Assembly (NCBI RefSeq): GCF_014193255.1
Contig: NZ_JACHZB010000006.1
Coordinates: forward strand, 1-64,000
DNA from: Rhizobium sp. BK196
GTDB lineage: Bacteria > Pseudomonadota > Alphaproteobacteria > Rhizobiales > Rhizobiaceae
DNA length: 64,000 nucleotides
Direction of reading: 5' to 3'
In this document: in pieces, positions 8,001-14,665 of the stretch
Layout: each line of letters starts with the position of its first letter
Position numbering within the stretch: position 1 is the first letter of the stretch
Made by a program: the position numbers and the translations under genes
Notes under the pieces: model-generated
The model's input: only the letters and a program-made list of their open reading frames with translations
Databases searched by the model: none
What the model was told of the DNA's origin: nothing

Positions 8001-8210
8001 TTGCCGCTCCAACGGCTGGGTCACGGCAGATGCCATGGTCTTCGGATCCGCACCGGGAAACTGCGTCGAGACCTGGATTGTCGGGAAATCCACCTGCGGC
8101 AGGGGTGCCACCGGTAGCAGAGGATAGGCGACGATGCCGATCCCGAAGAGGGCTGCCATCAGCAGCGAGGCGGCGATAGGCCGTTCGATGAACCAGGAGG
8201 AGATCGACAT
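5088..8210 (-). CDS. RND (HAE1-type) multidrug efflux transporter
   Basis: The 1040-residue inner-membrane proton antiporter matches the MdtB/MdtC/MuxB branch. It starts MSISSWFIERPIAASLL, has a first large periplasmic loop (PGVTQMTSTSTLGSSAITLQ), and a TM4 region with the proton-relay aspartates (GFVVDDAIVMVENIHRHME). A second periplasmic half is followed by TM7-12 (GIVKKNGIMIVDFAI, FRPIIMTTSAALLAGLPLML). Length is full. The upstream adaptor gene ends three bases before its ATG. Only one transporter gene is present, unlike the MdtB-MdtC pair, and no outer-membrane TolC partner is encoded nearby. Substrates are unknown. Confidence 0.92.
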   Translation of the reverse strand: MSISSWFIERPIAASLLMAALFGIGIVAYPLLPVAPLPQVDFPTIQVSTQFPGADPKTMASAVTQPLERQFGQIPGVTQMTSTSTLGSSAITLQFDLSRDVDSAAQDVQTAINAAGGQLPTGLPSPPTYRKVNPADPPVMVLAMTSDTLPLTQVDDFAESVLAQHISQLDGVSQVLVFGQQKPAVRLQIDPGKIAEMGLSLEDIRSAVTGVTSNAPKGSVQGAEHTYTIYDNDQLLKAAPWNDAIVAYRNGATVRISDIGQAIDGPENNQLAAWADGKRAILLPIFKLPGANIIDTVGAIRAALPQLQAIAPAAIHLSILSDRTTTIRASVADVETTLVITIALVVMVIFIFLRNVWVTVIPSVTVPLALLATLALMYVAGFSLDNLSLMGLSIAVGFVVDDAIVMVENIHRHMEMDKTPKQAAIDGAREIGFTIISISISLVAVFIPLLLMGGIVGRLFREFAITVTMTIVVSALVSLTITPMMSSRFLKPEKDARRGRLYNISEKAFDGLLAAYRYTLAIALRHHRLTMTAFLASLASTAFLFINIPKGFFPIQDTGLITGILESSQDISFAEMSRHQIEAGNIIASDPGVASVGMAVGGGAGQTVNTGRMFITLKPEEQRDASAGEIINRLRPKLAQMQGAELFLQPAQDINVGGRSSATQFQYTLQDGDAGELDDWAAKLLAKFKTLPELTDVATDQQNGGATVTLTIDRDQASRFGIQPQTIDNTLYDAFGQRQVTQYFTDLNSYHVVLELAPQFQNSPLAINGLYIKSPLTGEEVPLNQLVKQTTEPTAVLAVNHQSQFPAVTLSFNLTKGTALSQAVAAISKAETDLGKPATVIGTFQGNAQAYQSSLASEPLLVLAAIAVIYLILGVLYESYFHPLTILSTLPSAGLGALAMLWAFGFDFTVIALIGVILLIGIVKKNGIMIVDFAIAAQREQGLSPEDAIRQACLLRFRPIIMTTSAALLAGLPLMLGHGTGSELRQPLGYAMVGGLLISQLMTLYTTPVVYLYLEKLSQFVSRRRPVSAPTQTQVQAQPE

Positions 8211-8213
8211 GGC

Positions 8214-9413
8214 CTACTCCTTAGTGACGGCTTGCGAAGCGGCCGCCTGTTGGATGCTGACAGGGGTGCCGACATCCAGGCGATACTGTCCTGATGTGAC
8301 GACCCGTTCGGTGCCTGCAAGGCCCTTTTCGATGACGGCGCGGCCACTCTCGATCGGCCCGGGTATGACCTTGCGCACGGCAGCCGTGCCGGCAGCGTCG
8401 ATGATGTAGACGAAGAAGCCGTCTTCTCCGCGCTCAAGTGCTGCAGAGGGAATGGTTACGGCCTTTCGCAGTGTCTGTTGCTTGACCCTCAGCATCACGA
8501 ACTGACCCGGCCACAGTGCATCGTCCTTGTTTTCGAAGGTCGATTTGATGCGGATCGTGCCGCTTGCCTGATCGATGACGTTGTCGATCAGCGAGAGGGT
8601 GCCTGAGGCCAGCTCTCGTGACCGATCCATTGACATGGCCATCACCTCGACCGGGCCGGCCTTCAGCGCGGCGCGCACTGCGTCGAGATCGTCTTCCCGC
8701 AGCGTGGAGACGACCGTGATCGGCTGTGTCTGCGTGATGGTGACGATCGGTGTCGCATCGGTCGTGTGTACTTCGTTGCCGGCGTCGATCCGACGGATGC
8801 CGGTGCGGCCATCGATCGGTGAGCGGATCTGCGTGTAGGACAGCGAAACGTCGGCATCCTCTTTGGCAGCCTGATCTTGCGCAAGCTGGGCCGCAGCACT
8901 TGCCACTTGGGCCTGCTGCTCTTCCAGCGTTTCCTGCGTCACGATCTGCTGCTGCGAGAGCCTCTGATCCTTGGCGAGCAGATACTGGGCATTGGCGAGA
9001 TCGGCCTCGTCCTGCTTGATCTTGGCGGCAGCCTGATCGACGGCTGCCTGGAAGGGGCGCGGATCGATGACGGCGAGAAGACCACCCTTCTTGACGGCCT
9101 GTCCCTCGTCAAACATCACGCTCTGTAACTCGCCGTCCACGCGCGTCGTGATATTGACCGTATAGTTGGCCTGCACTGTGCCGAGGCCGTCGAGATAGAC
9201 AGGCACGTCGGTGATGGCAGGGGTGGCGACATCGACCGGTACGGCCGGCGTGCCGGGCTGCGAGGCAGCAATGGTCGGCTCGGTCCCTGCCAACCAGAAG
9301 GCTGCGGCCGATCCGCTCGCAATGGTGAGAATGGCTGCGGCAGCGAGGACTGCTGGTTTGCGGCGACGACGGGGTTCAATCACGGTGCGGATGGATGTCA
9401 CTGCCGGCTCCAT
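8214..9413 (-). CDS. RND periplasmic adaptor (membrane fusion protein, MdtA-like)
   Basis: A 399-residue protein with an N-terminal membrane anchor (PAVLAAAAILTIASGSAAAFW), then the biotinyl-lipoyl-like domain (DGLGTVQANYTVNITTRVDG, GQAVKKGGLLAVIDPRPF) and an alpha-hairpin rich in Gln/Ala (about 120-180). The second lipoyl half contains SYTQIRSPIDGRTGIRRID, followed by beta-barrel and membrane-proximal domains. It bridges the downstream RND transporter and an outer-membrane channel. It is the first gene of a two- or three-gene unit with the pump and probably oxdC. A near-palindrome sits about 85 bases upstream. Confidence 0.9.
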   Translation of the reverse strand: MEPAVTSIRTVIEPRRRRKPAVLAAAAILTIASGSAAAFWLAGTEPTIAASQPGTPAVPVDVATPAITDVPVYLDGLGTVQANYTVNITTRVDGELQSVMFDEGQAVKKGGLLAVIDPRPFQAAVDQAAAKIKQDEADLANAQYLLAKDQRLSQQQIVTQETLEEQQAQVASAAAQLAQDQAAKEDADVSLSYTQIRSPIDGRTGIRRIDAGNEVHTTDATPIVTITQTQPITVVSTLREDDLDAVRAALKAGPVEVMAMSMDRSRELASGTLSLIDNVIDQASGTIRIKSTFENKDDALWPGQFVMLRVKQQTLRKAVTIPSAALERGEDGFFVYIIDAAGTAAVRKVIPGPIESGRAVIEKGLAGTERVVTSGQYRLDVGTPVSIQQAAASQAVTKE

Positions 9414-9495
9414 GGTTAAGAGTTGATCGCGCGATGAGGCCGCCGGCCGGGGCGGCCCGTATCTGTCTCCTGAATTGGTGGGCTGGCTTGAAAGC

Positions 9496-9524
9496 CTCAG
9501 GCTGCTGACTGTCTGCAGGCTGAG
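9496..9524. promoter_or_regulatory. 29-bp near-palindrome, candidate repressor operator
   Basis: Two 14-base arms (CTCAGGCTGCTGAC and GTCTGCAGGCTGAG) flank one base and pair with two mismatches. The site lies 83 bases upstream of the adaptor-gene start inside a 308-base gene-free gap (9414-9721), where efflux operons usually carry TetR- or MarR-type operators. No regulator gene is adjacent. The rest of the gap holds two copies of a GGAGACAG(A/G)TA motif on the minus strand and nothing else recognisable. Confidence 0.4.
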
Positions 9525-9721
9525 CGGCTTACCTGTCTCCAGCCGATCAATTCTGGTGGGAGAAGGCTATGTCCGGGCAGGCATCGGCGCATCTATACGC
9601 AGGTCTAGTCACCGTTCCCCATTGGTATGGGTCAGGGAGAAGCCGGCGCGGAAAAGCCAACGAAAAGAACCATTCGACCCGGTTTCCCTGGCCATTTGAG
9701 AATAGATCAAGTGTCGTCCGG

Positions 9722-11338
9722 TCAGCCGGTTATGGCCGGCTGCGGTTGGGCGACCGGCGGTTTCCGGCGGAAATCGGGATGCAGCGGCCCGAAGGGCATG
9801 GCACCCATGCAGGTGACAAGGGCAATGCCGGCAATCGCAAAAGAGAAGGAGAGGATGAAGACATCCGCGTAGGCAAGGATGCTCGCCTGGGCATGGACTG
9901 CTGTTGCGACTGTGGAAAGAGCCTTCACGCTCCCATGATGATCGGTGCCGAATAGCGTCTCGAGCTTCGCCAACGCGTCGTGGAGACTGTCCGAGGACGT
10001 GGAAATCGGGCCGGTCAGTATATTGGAATGGTATTGCTCGCGCTGCCGCAGCCAGGTGTTGAGAAGGCTCTGCGCCAGCTCGACGCTGCCGAGCCGTACG
10101 ACCTGGATATAGGCGGAAACCGCTGTGGAGCGTTTCGGGTCGGAATTGGCAATCAGGTAGACGACCGTCGCGAAGAAGGCGAAGGATTGCCCCGCCGTAT
10201 GCAAGAGCACGACCGGCAGAAAATTAAAAGGCGCCCATGCTTTCGTGAGGCCTGATCCCCAGAGCGAGCCGAAGGCCATCGCAGCCAGTCCCATCATGAT
10301 GACGAGGCGCGCATCGATCCGGCGCAGCAGGAAGATTGCAAAGGCGATGAACAGGAAGACCGGGATAACGGCGCCGAAGATGTAGAGCTCGGAGATGGCG
10401 ATCGGCCGCAATCCGACGACCGTCTGCAGGAAGCCAGGAATGGAAATCGCGGCGCCGGAACTCGAAAAGGTAAAAGCGATGATGATCGCATAGCCGATGC
10501 CGATATTGCGCGACAAGATCACGCTTGCATGTGCCCAGGGATTGGCAACGACGCTTTCGTTGATAAGGAAGCCGATGAAGAGGATCGTGCCGCCTGCGAG
10601 CAGCGAGGTGACGATGCCGGAATTGAACCAATCCAGCCGGTTGCCCTGATCGAGACCGACATAAATCATCGTCATCGAACAACCGAGCAGCATCATGCCG
10701 CCCCAGTCTGCGCCTTCGAGCAAATTGATATTGATCTCTTCCTTGGGAGCACCGATGACGAGGAGGAGCGCGATGATCGGCGTGACGATCACATCCTGCC
10801 AGTAGACCCACTGCCAGCCGAGATAATCATCATAGATGCCGACGAGGACGAAGCCGAGATTCTGCGATAGCGGAACCCGAAGCGCGTAGATCGAAAGGCC
10901 GATCAGCCAGTATTTCATGTCGAGATTGCGGAAGATCACCATGATGGTGGCCGGAATGAAGACGCCGAGCAGAAGGGCTCTTGCCGTATGCAGCGCAAAA
11001 AGTGCGCCGCCGTCATGGACCATCGGAATCATGAGCGAAATGCCGGCATAGACCAATGTCGTCGGGATCATCACCCGGCGCACGCCGAAGACGGTGGCAA
11101 GCCACGCCACCGCCGAAGAAATGAGGATCTGCGGGGCGTTCGCGACAGTGCTGAGCCAGGACGCCTCATCGAAGCCAAGCGAATAGGCGCCGCGGATATC
11201 CGGCAGGCCGACGGCAAAGACGCGCGTGTCGAAGCCGACGACGAAGGAGGCGAGTAACAGCGCCGCGACGATGAGGAGCGGATGGCTGGTCGTCGTGCCA
11301 CGGGTCAGCGGACCGAAGGCGCGGGGAGCCGTGCTCAT
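9722..11338 (-). CDS. emrB: EmrB-type MFS (DHA2, 14-TM) drug efflux transporter
   Basis: A 538-residue integral membrane protein of the major facilitator superfamily. It has the early VVGFDTRVFAVGLPDIRGAY segment (position of the DHA2 motif D1) and about fourteen hydrophobic spans, then a soluble tail of some 30 residues ending QPQPAITG. The usual motif A (GxLADrxGrkr) is only weakly recognisable in AVAWLATVFGVRRVMIP. Its ATG overlaps the stop of the adaptor gene (ATGA at 11335-11338), so the two are coupled as in emrAB. It exports hydrophobic or anionic drugs in relatives; the substrate here is unknown. Confidence 0.85.
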   Translation of the reverse strand: MSTAPRAFGPLTRGTTTSHPLLIVAALLLASFVVGFDTRVFAVGLPDIRGAYSLGFDEASWLSTVANAPQILISSAVAWLATVFGVRRVMIPTTLVYAGISLMIPMVHDGGALFALHTARALLLGVFIPATIMVIFRNLDMKYWLIGLSIYALRVPLSQNLGFVLVGIYDDYLGWQWVYWQDVIVTPIIALLLVIGAPKEEININLLEGADWGGMMLLGCSMTMIYVGLDQGNRLDWFNSGIVTSLLAGGTILFIGFLINESVVANPWAHASVILSRNIGIGYAIIIAFTFSSSGAAISIPGFLQTVVGLRPIAISELYIFGAVIPVFLFIAFAIFLLRRIDARLVIMMGLAAMAFGSLWGSGLTKAWAPFNFLPVVLLHTAGQSFAFFATVVYLIANSDPKRSTAVSAYIQVVRLGSVELAQSLLNTWLRQREQYHSNILTGPISTSSDSLHDALAKLETLFGTDHHGSVKALSTVATAVHAQASILAYADVFILSFSFAIAGIALVTCMGAMPFGPLHPDFRRKPPVAQPQPAITG

Positions 11339-12486
11339 CGGTCCAGGTCCGGCTTAGTATCGACCGTCACGACAGCCGACATTCCAGGCTTCAGTTGGTC
11401 AACCAGCGGCTGGCCAGGGTCGAAGACGATCTTGACCGGCATGCGTTGGACGACCTTGGTATAGTTTCCGGTCGCATTGTCGGGCGGCAGCAGCGCGAAG
11501 ATCGACCCACTTGCCGGAGACAGGCCGATAACCTTGCCGTGCAGCGTTTGGCCGGGGAAGGTATCGATGGTTACGTCCGCAGATCGGCCCGGCGTGATCC
11601 GGGAAAGCTGCGTCTCCTTGAAATTGGCGGTGATGTAGACGCTCGGAAGCGGAACTTCCGACACAAGGTTGGTGCCGGCCGAAACGAAATCGCCTTCGTG
11701 GACGAGCCTGCGGCCGATGACGCCGTCGAAAGGCGCATAGATCCTGGAATAGCCCTGATGGATCAGGGCCGTATCCAGCGAAGCCTGGGCAGCATTGACC
11801 TGCGCCTGCAGCAGTGGATATTGCCCGTTCAGAACGTTCAGCTGGGCCTTTTGCTGCTCGATCGAAGCTGCCGTCGATTTGACGGAGGCTTGCGCCTGCA
11901 GATAAGCGGCCTGCGCCTGCTGCAGCAGCTGTTGCGAGGTCGCTCCGCCAAGGCTGGTCTGGCGGTGGAACTCTTGTTCGGTCTGGGTCTCTTGTGCGAG
12001 CGCCGAAGCGTTCTGCGCTTCCGCCACCTGCACGACGGCCTTTTGCAGTTCGATCTGGTTTGCAAGATTGGCAAGTGAAGCGTTTGCGGCGGCAAGATTG
12101 GCCTTCGAGACGGCGACCGCAGCATCATATTCCCGTGGATCGATTTCGGCGAGTAACTGGCCTTTCGTTACTTTTTGATAGTCGGTGACCGGGGTGCTCT
12201 GGACGATCCCGCTGATCTGGGCACTCAGCGTCGAGACATCGGCGCTGACCACCGCGTCGTCGGTCGATTGATGTGATGCGCCTGCTACCCAGCGGTTCCA
12301 GTCGACGCTGACGATCGCCACTCCGCCGCTCACGAGCGCGATGGCGAGAAGGGGAATGGCAAGCCGCCTCAACGACACTACGGCTGCCGGGGAGGGCGCA
12401 GCCGGTGCAGCAGGGGCTTCCGGTTGCTGAGGCGAACGGACCGGGTCGGACGGGCTGAGGCTGGTAATGCCGATCTGATTGGCCAT
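11335..12486 (-). CDS. emrA: EmrA-type HlyD-family adaptor
   Basis: A 383-residue membrane fusion protein. After a Pro/Ala-rich cytoplasmic start it has one membrane anchor (LRRLAIPLLAIALVSGGVAI). This is followed by the lipoyl half (TDDAVVSADVSTLSAQISGI), a long Ala/Gln-rich coiled-coil hairpin (about 135-230), the second lipoyl half (GYSRIYAPFDGVIGRRLVHE) and a beta-barrel domain. MANQIG at 12486 is chosen over the upstream in-frame start because a GAGG precedes it and the longer version would run into the nirC-like gene. It follows that gene by eight bases, so nirC-emrA-emrB look like one operon. Confidence 0.87.
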   Translation of the reverse strand: MANQIGITSLSPSDPVRSPQQPEAPAAPAAPSPAAVVSLRRLAIPLLAIALVSGGVAIVSVDWNRWVAGASHQSTDDAVVSADVSTLSAQISGIVQSTPVTDYQKVTKGQLLAEIDPREYDAAVAVSKANLAAANASLANLANQIELQKAVVQVAEAQNASALAQETQTEQEFHRQTSLGGATSQQLLQQAQAAYLQAQASVKSTAASIEQQKAQLNVLNGQYPLLQAQVNAAQASLDTALIHQGYSRIYAPFDGVIGRRLVHEGDFVSAGTNLVSEVPLPSVYITANFKETQLSRITPGRSADVTIDTFPGQTLHGKVIGLSPASGSIFALLPPDNATGNYTKVVQRMPVKIVFDPGQPLVDQLKPGMSAVVTVDTKPDLDR

Positions 12487-12494
12487 GGCGAACC

Positions 12495-13328
12495 TCACTT
12501 CTTGCTGCGGTCTGCGGAGATCTTTGCGCGGACGCGAACCGGGACCGGCGTGAACGACACGTGGCCGGTGCCATGGACCTGCAGCCAATAGCCAAGTGCA
12601 ATGAAGACCGCGCCGCCGATGAGATTTCCGAGTGTCACCCAGAGAAGATTATGGACGGCGGCAGCAAGTGTGATGTTTGCGGGGTGCTCGCCCATCAGCG
12701 CCATCGAGAAGGTGAACATGTTGGCGACGCTGTGTTCGTAGCCGGCCGCCACGAAGATGGTGATCGGCCAGAAGATCAGCATGATCTTGGCTGCTGCATT
12801 ATCCGTGCGTCCGGCCATCCAGATCGCCAGGCAGACCAGCCAATTACAGAGAATGCCGCGGGCGAGAAGCTCCAGCGATCCTGCAGACATCTTGGCTGAG
12901 ACGATCGAGAAGAACGCCTGGCTTCCGTCTCCGAGCAGCACGCCGCCGCCGGCGAGATGGAAAAGGCCGGCAAGCATCATGGCGCCGATCAGGTTGCCGA
13001 TCCAGGCCGCGACCCAGACAAGCAGCATATCGGTAGAACGGCTGCGCCGGGTCAGAACCGCAAGCGGCATATACATCGCCGTTCCTGTGAAGAGCTCGCT
13101 GCCGGCAAAGACGACGATCGTCAGGGCAGAGGAGAAGACCACCCCCATGAGAAGATGCGCCCAGGCGGGATCGGCATGCGCGCCGGCGGTAAACATGATG
13201 ATATCGCCGAAACCGATATAGGCGCCGGCCATCGCCGCCCCGATCAGGAAGGCAGGAAAGTGGTTCCGGACCTCTTCGGCCTTCCCTTCGCCGGACTGGG
13301 CAAAGTGATTGATCGAATCCTGATACAT
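12495..13328 (-). CDS. nirC: Formate/nitrite transporter (NirC-like FNT channel)
   Basis: A 277-residue pentameric-channel family protein with six membrane helices. It matches NirC closely along its length: SAMAGAYIGFGD-like opening, AGSELFTGTAMYMPL, the conserved CNWLVCLAIWMAGRT and SGYEHS-type ...AAGYEHSVANM, then HNLLWVTLGNLIGGAVFIALGYW. FNT proteins move formate, nitrite or similar small anions. No nitrite reductase is nearby; instead it opens an operon with emrAB, and an oxalate decarboxylase that would release formate lies in the same-strand block. MYQDSINHF at 13328 is the NirC-like start. Confidence 0.88.
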   Translation of the reverse strand: MYQDSINHFAQSGEGKAEEVRNHFPAFLIGAAMAGAYIGFGDIIMFTAGAHADPAWAHLLMGVVFSSALTIVVFAGSELFTGTAMYMPLAVLTRRSRSTDMLLVWVAAWIGNLIGAMMLAGLFHLAGGGVLLGDGSQAFFSIVSAKMSAGSLELLARGILCNWLVCLAIWMAGRTDNAAAKIMLIFWPITIFVAAGYEHSVANMFTFSMALMGEHPANITLAAAVHNLLWVTLGNLIGGAVFIALGYWLQVHGTGHVSFTPVPVRVRAKISADRSKK

Positions 13329-13510
13329 GGCAGCACCTCGCATCTTTACATGATCGAACCGAGCTCTTCCCGGATAGTCGAGACGTTAGTCGCCCACGCT
13401 GCATGACTGAATCATACCTACGTCTAGGCTGGCCTGCCGGTCGGTTCAGCTTGTGCCTTGCAGCGCTGGCAGCCGAGGCGCTTGTGTCCCGCCTGCGATT
13501 GCTGATCGCC

Positions 13511-13549
13511 GCAAAAAAAAGCGGCCGCCTCCGAAATCCGGAAGGCGGC
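13511..13549 (-). terminator. Strong minus-strand terminator with no gene upstream
   Basis: GGCCGCCT and AGGCGGCC arms (with additional inner pairing CCG/CGG) form a stem that on the minus strand is followed within two bases by eight T residues (plus-strand A-run 13513-13520). It ends about 185 bases upstream of the nirC-like gene. The next gene to the right is on the plus strand, so it terminates an unannotated minus-strand transcript. Confidence 0.75.
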
Positions 13550-13740
13550 CAGATGCGGATCCTCGGGCAATCCGCGGCTTCCGGCGGAGGGGAGGGACAC
13601 CGGGAAGCCGTAACCGAGACATTTATCGCCTGTCAGGAGGAGGCTTCAGGCGATAGTGAGGACGATACGCTAATTGCGCAGCCTGCGGAACTAAACTTAC
13701 GTATTGGCCCGACTAAACCAGCAGGTGATTTTATCCCGTC
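13511..13740 (-). ncRNA. Candidate small RNA ending at the orphan terminator
   Basis: The 534-base gap 13329-13862 has no convincing protein gene. Minus-strand transcription into the 13511-13549 terminator would pass a 7-bp hairpin (TCGCCTG/CAGGCGA, about 13626-13653) whose loop contains a CCTCCTCC anti-Shine-Dalgarno-like sequence, a hallmark of several alphaproteobacterial trans-acting RNAs. The 5' end is not resolved and I see no clear -35/-10, so the interval is approximate. Confidence 0.35.
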
Positions 13741-13862
13741 GGGCCGTATCCCTATTCTTTTCCTCGATCGGCGAGCCCTCGTCGACGATATCAGAGGCAT
13801 CCGGCCTCCTCTGAACGGGGCTGCGCCGTCGATAGCGATCTTCAACCCGAATAGGACCTGTC

Positions 13863-14333
13863 ATGAAAATCACTGTTTTTTCCCTCATCGCAGCCGGCAT
13901 GCTGGCCGCCCCTGTCGTCGCAAACGCCGCCCAGGCCGATGTCGGCAAGCTGGATTGCGACGTTTCCAAGGGGATTGGTGTCATCGTCGGCTCCAAGCAG
14001 GACGTCGACTGCACCTTCACCCCGAGCGCTGCCGGCGACGCCAGCCAGCATTACGTCGGCACGATCACCGATTTCGGGCTCGACGTCGGTACCGTCGAAA
14101 AAGGCCGGATGGTCTGGCTCGTCTTCAACGCCACGCGTCAACCGGTTGCCGGCCTGGCGGGTAATTATGCCGGTCTGACGGCCGATGCCAGCGTCGGCAT
14201 CGGCGGCGGTGCCAATGTGCTGGTCGGCGGAACGAGCAAGACCATCTCGCTGCAGCCGGTTTCGCTTGAAGGCGATGTCGGCGTCAATCTCGCCGTTGGG
14301 GTTACGTCTTTGAAGCTGCAGCTGGCAGAATAA
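13863..14333 (+). CDS. Exported DUF992 protein
   Basis: A 156-residue protein with a clear cleavable signal peptide (MKITVFSLIAAGMLAAPVVANA) followed by the DUF992 layout. It starts GKLDCDVSKGIGVIVGSKQD with VDCTF; the two cysteines around residues 32 and 49 may form a disulfide. It ends with a Gly-rich region (ASVGIGGGANVLVGGTSKT) and a final SLKLQLAE beta strand. AGGA lies nine bases before the ATG. The family is common in rhizobia, periplasmic or outer-membrane associated, and without assigned function. It stands alone. Confidence 0.85.
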   Translation: MKITVFSLIAAGMLAAPVVANAAQADVGKLDCDVSKGIGVIVGSKQDVDCTFTPSAAGDASQHYVGTITDFGLDVGTVEKGRMVWLVFNATRQPVAGLAGNYAGLTADASVGIGGGANVLVGGTSKTISLQPVSLEGDVGVNLAVGVTSLKLQLAE

Positions 14334-14665
14334 GTGCAATCGGGTTGGTTTTTGCCGCTGGGCAAAAGCGACCTCAGATATGCTGATAAATCAAACCGTC
14401 CTTCCCCCTGGGCCAATCTGACGCTTGGCACCCATAGACGATCCTTGTGCCTTTCATGCGGCTCCTGCTTTCGAGCTGATGAAAGGCGCAAGCCTTGGCG
14501 TTGATCTACTAGCAAATGTGCGAGTTGGCGCACCCAAAAGCTTTGCGCATGATCCTGGCCGTTCTCAAGGCGCGGAGCATAGGGGCGCGCAAGAGATTGA
14601 CTTCGTAAGCCGCAATTGTGCTTCCGCCTTCGACGAAACCATCGATTTCGCGAGGAGCTTGCGCT
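14334..14665. other. Gene-free 332-base stretch upstream of traA
   Basis: No convincing reading frame is present. It has a 7-bp hairpin (14350-14367, TTTTGCC/GGCAAAA) just after the DUF992 gene that lacks a following T-run, and AGGAG at 14651-14657 serving as the traA ribosome site. An origin of transfer might be expected next to a relaxase gene. A CCGCAATTGTG at about 14610 faintly resembles the core of Ti-type nic regions, but not well enough to call. Confidence 0.5.

Noticed and set aside
9475..9699. 74-codon plus-strand frame in the gap upstream of the RND operon
   Set aside because: No ribosome site, no domain, basic low-complexity sequence; region better explained as regulatory.
13403..13415. 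13-bp palindrome ATGACTGAATCAT upstream of the nirC-like gene as an operator
   Set aside because: Short, single occurrence, not placed relative to any recognisable promoter.
13403..14164. 253-codon plus-strand frame running into the DUF992 gene in another frame
   Set aside because: Its second half is an out-of-frame reading of a gene with a clear signal peptide; the first half crosses the terminator and lacks protein-like composition.
14350..14367. Hairpin after the DUF992 gene as a terminator
   Set aside because: 7-bp stem is present but no T-run follows on either strand.
14600..14625. CCGCAATTGTG as an oriT nick core for traA
   Set aside because: Only faint resemblance to Ti-type nic regions and no accompanying inverted repeat.
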